A stretch of 6,605 nucleotides of DNA from contig CAMODS010000074.1 of assembly GCA_946611525.1 (NCBI GenBank), positions 1 through 6,605 of the forward strand, given 5' to 3'. Below, piece by piece: positions 6,125-6,605 of this stretch (position 1 is the stretch's first letter; every line of letters starts with the position of its first letter). Source of the stretch: an uncultured Lachnospiraceae bacterium. GTDB lineage: Bacteria > Bacillota > Clostridia > Lachnospirales > Lachnospiraceae. The notes beneath the pieces are model-generated. The model was given only the letters and a program-made list of their open reading frames with translations, was not told the DNA's origin and ran no database searches. Made by a program: the position numbers and the translations under genes.

Positions 6125-6207
6125 AAAAAAAAGGGTTGCCGCTATATATGTGTGCACGTAGCAAAACGTTTTTCGTTTTGCGGTGCATACATATATAACG
6201 GCAACCC
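6125..6207 (-). terminator. Long intrinsic terminator after rpmF
   Basis: On the minus strand the outer stem starts GGGTTGCCGTTATATATG and pairs over 25 positions (6183-6207 with 6133-6157) with only one G-U and one mismatch. A small internal loop follows, then a perfect 8-bp stem GCAAAACG/CGTTTTGC closed by an AAAAA loop. Eight U's follow the stem directly (6132-6125). This is a textbook rho-independent terminator, though much longer than usual. It lies 21 nt after the rpmF stop and would end the yceD-rpmF transcript. No T-tract follows on the plus strand, so it acts in one direction. Confidence 0.93.
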
Positions 6208-6228
6208 GTCAATGTCTGTTTGTGGATA

Positions 6229-6408
6229 TTAATCCATTGCGATGATCTCACGCTTGTTGTAAGAACCACAGTTCTTGCATACACGGTGAGGCATCATCAG
6301 CTCTCCGCACTTCGAGCACTTTACAAGTGTCGGAGCGGTCATCTTCCAGTTAGCTCTACGCTTATCTCTTCTTCCTTTGGAAGATTTATTCTTAGGGCAG
6401 ATGGACAT
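6229..6408 (-). CDS. rpmF: 50S ribosomal protein L32
   Basis: A 59-aa basic protein beginning MSICPKNKSSKGRRDKRRANW, the L32 N-terminus that threads into the large subunit. It has a zinc ribbon formed by CSKC (31-34) and CKNC (44-47), so it is the zinc-binding, four-cysteine form rather than the cysteine-free paralogue some bacteria express under zinc limitation. The C-terminus is NKREIIAMD. The ATG at 6408 lies 2 nt after the stop of the DUF177 gene, and its AAGGAGGT site is inside that gene's last codons, which indicates translational coupling. A strong terminator follows. Pairing of L32 with DUF177 is widespread in bacteria. Confidence 0.97.
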   Translation of the reverse strand: MSICPKNKSSKGRRDKRRANWKMTAPTLVKCSKCGELMMPHRVCKNCGSYNKREIIAMD

Positions 6409-6410
6409 AT

Positions 6411-6605
6411 TTACACCTCCTTACTCTGATTGAACACATCTAAAAACTGCATCATTCTGGGATCCCGCACCTCGGTATCACAATCACATGATTCGAGATT
6501 ACGATTCTTTCCGCATACAGGACACAGTCCCAGACAGTCGTCCTTGCATAGGATCTTTGACGGCCAGCCGAGGTGTACCTCTGCCATGATCATACCGTCC
6601 ACATC
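6411..6605 (-). CDS. yceD: DUF177/YceD family protein, C-terminal fragment
   Basis: The last 64 codons of a gene entering from the right edge; the frame stays open to base 6605, so the in-frame GTG and ATG codons near the edge are internal. The C-terminal cysteine cluster is diagnostic: ILCKDDCLGLCPVCGKNRN, then CDCDTEVRDPR. It matches the DUF177 pattern LCxxDCxGLCPxCGxN...CxC...DPR and is probably a metal site. Family members are usually about 150-180 aa, so roughly the N-terminal 60% is missing. The family is linked to 23S rRNA accumulation in plants and E. coli and is commonly encoded beside rpmF, as here. The exact molecular role is not established. The stop at 6411-6413 lies 2 nt from the rpmF start. 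Confidence 0.9.
   Translation of the reverse strand, partial: DVDGMIMAEVHLGWPSKILCKDDCLGLCPVCGKNRNLESCDCDTEVRDPRMMQFLDVFNQSKEV
6415..6422 (-). promoter_or_regulatory. Ribosome binding site of rpmF inside the end of yceD
   Basis: AAGGAGGT on the minus strand, 6 nt before the rpmF ATG. It overlaps the last codons (Lys-Glu-Val) of the DUF177 reading frame. Confidence 0.85.

Noticed and set aside
6090..6284. 64-codon minus-strand frame across the rpmF-plsX gap
   Set aside because: It runs through the terminator hairpin and the end of rpmF in another frame, and overlaps the plsX promoter.

Overview
The window is a stretch of Firmicutes (Clostridia) chromosome with every recognisable gene on the minus strand. 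Transcription order, right to left, is DUF177/yceD (3' part only), rpmF, plsX, acpP, rnc, smc, then the first 42 codons of a dGTP triphosphohydrolase-like gene. The yceD-rpmF-plsX-acpP-rnc-smc order is the classic Gram-positive ribosome/phospholipid/RNA-processing/chromosome cluster. That order, the strong AAGGAGG ribosome binding sites, the 1186-aa Smc and a dgt-type gene downstream suggest a Lachnospiraceae-like anaerobe. The family-level placement is inference from memory, not a database result.

Region by region: 6411-6605 is the C-terminal part of a DUF177 protein. Its stop lies 2 nt before the rpmF start, so the two genes are tightly coupled. rpmF (L32, four-cysteine zinc-ribbon form) is followed at 6125-6207 by an unusually long, near-perfect intrinsic terminator. 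A good sigma-A-type promoter (TTGACC-17 bp-TATTAT) then starts a second unit: plsX (phosphate acyltransferase), acpP (acyl carrier protein), rnc (RNase III) and smc (condensin ATPase). The acpP-rnc gap holds a smaller hairpin with a U-tract and a perfect TTGACA, so rnc-smc expression may be partly separated from plsX-acpP. The smc-dgt gap (about 300 bp) is almost entirely a tandem array of three 73-bp hairpin-forming repeats with an exact 85-bp period, plus a short partial duplicate.

The proteins cover translation (L32, DUF177), phospholipid precursor supply (PlsX acting on acyl-ACP, AcpP carrying the acyl chain), RNA maturation (RNase III), chromosome organisation (Smc) and dNTP pool control (Dgt-like). 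All complete genes look intact, with their key residues present. I see no defence system, CRISPR array, transposase or other new protein system. The items worth a second look are non-coding: the repeat array, the terminator, the hairpin and promoter arrangement before rnc, and a short dyad in the plsX promoter.
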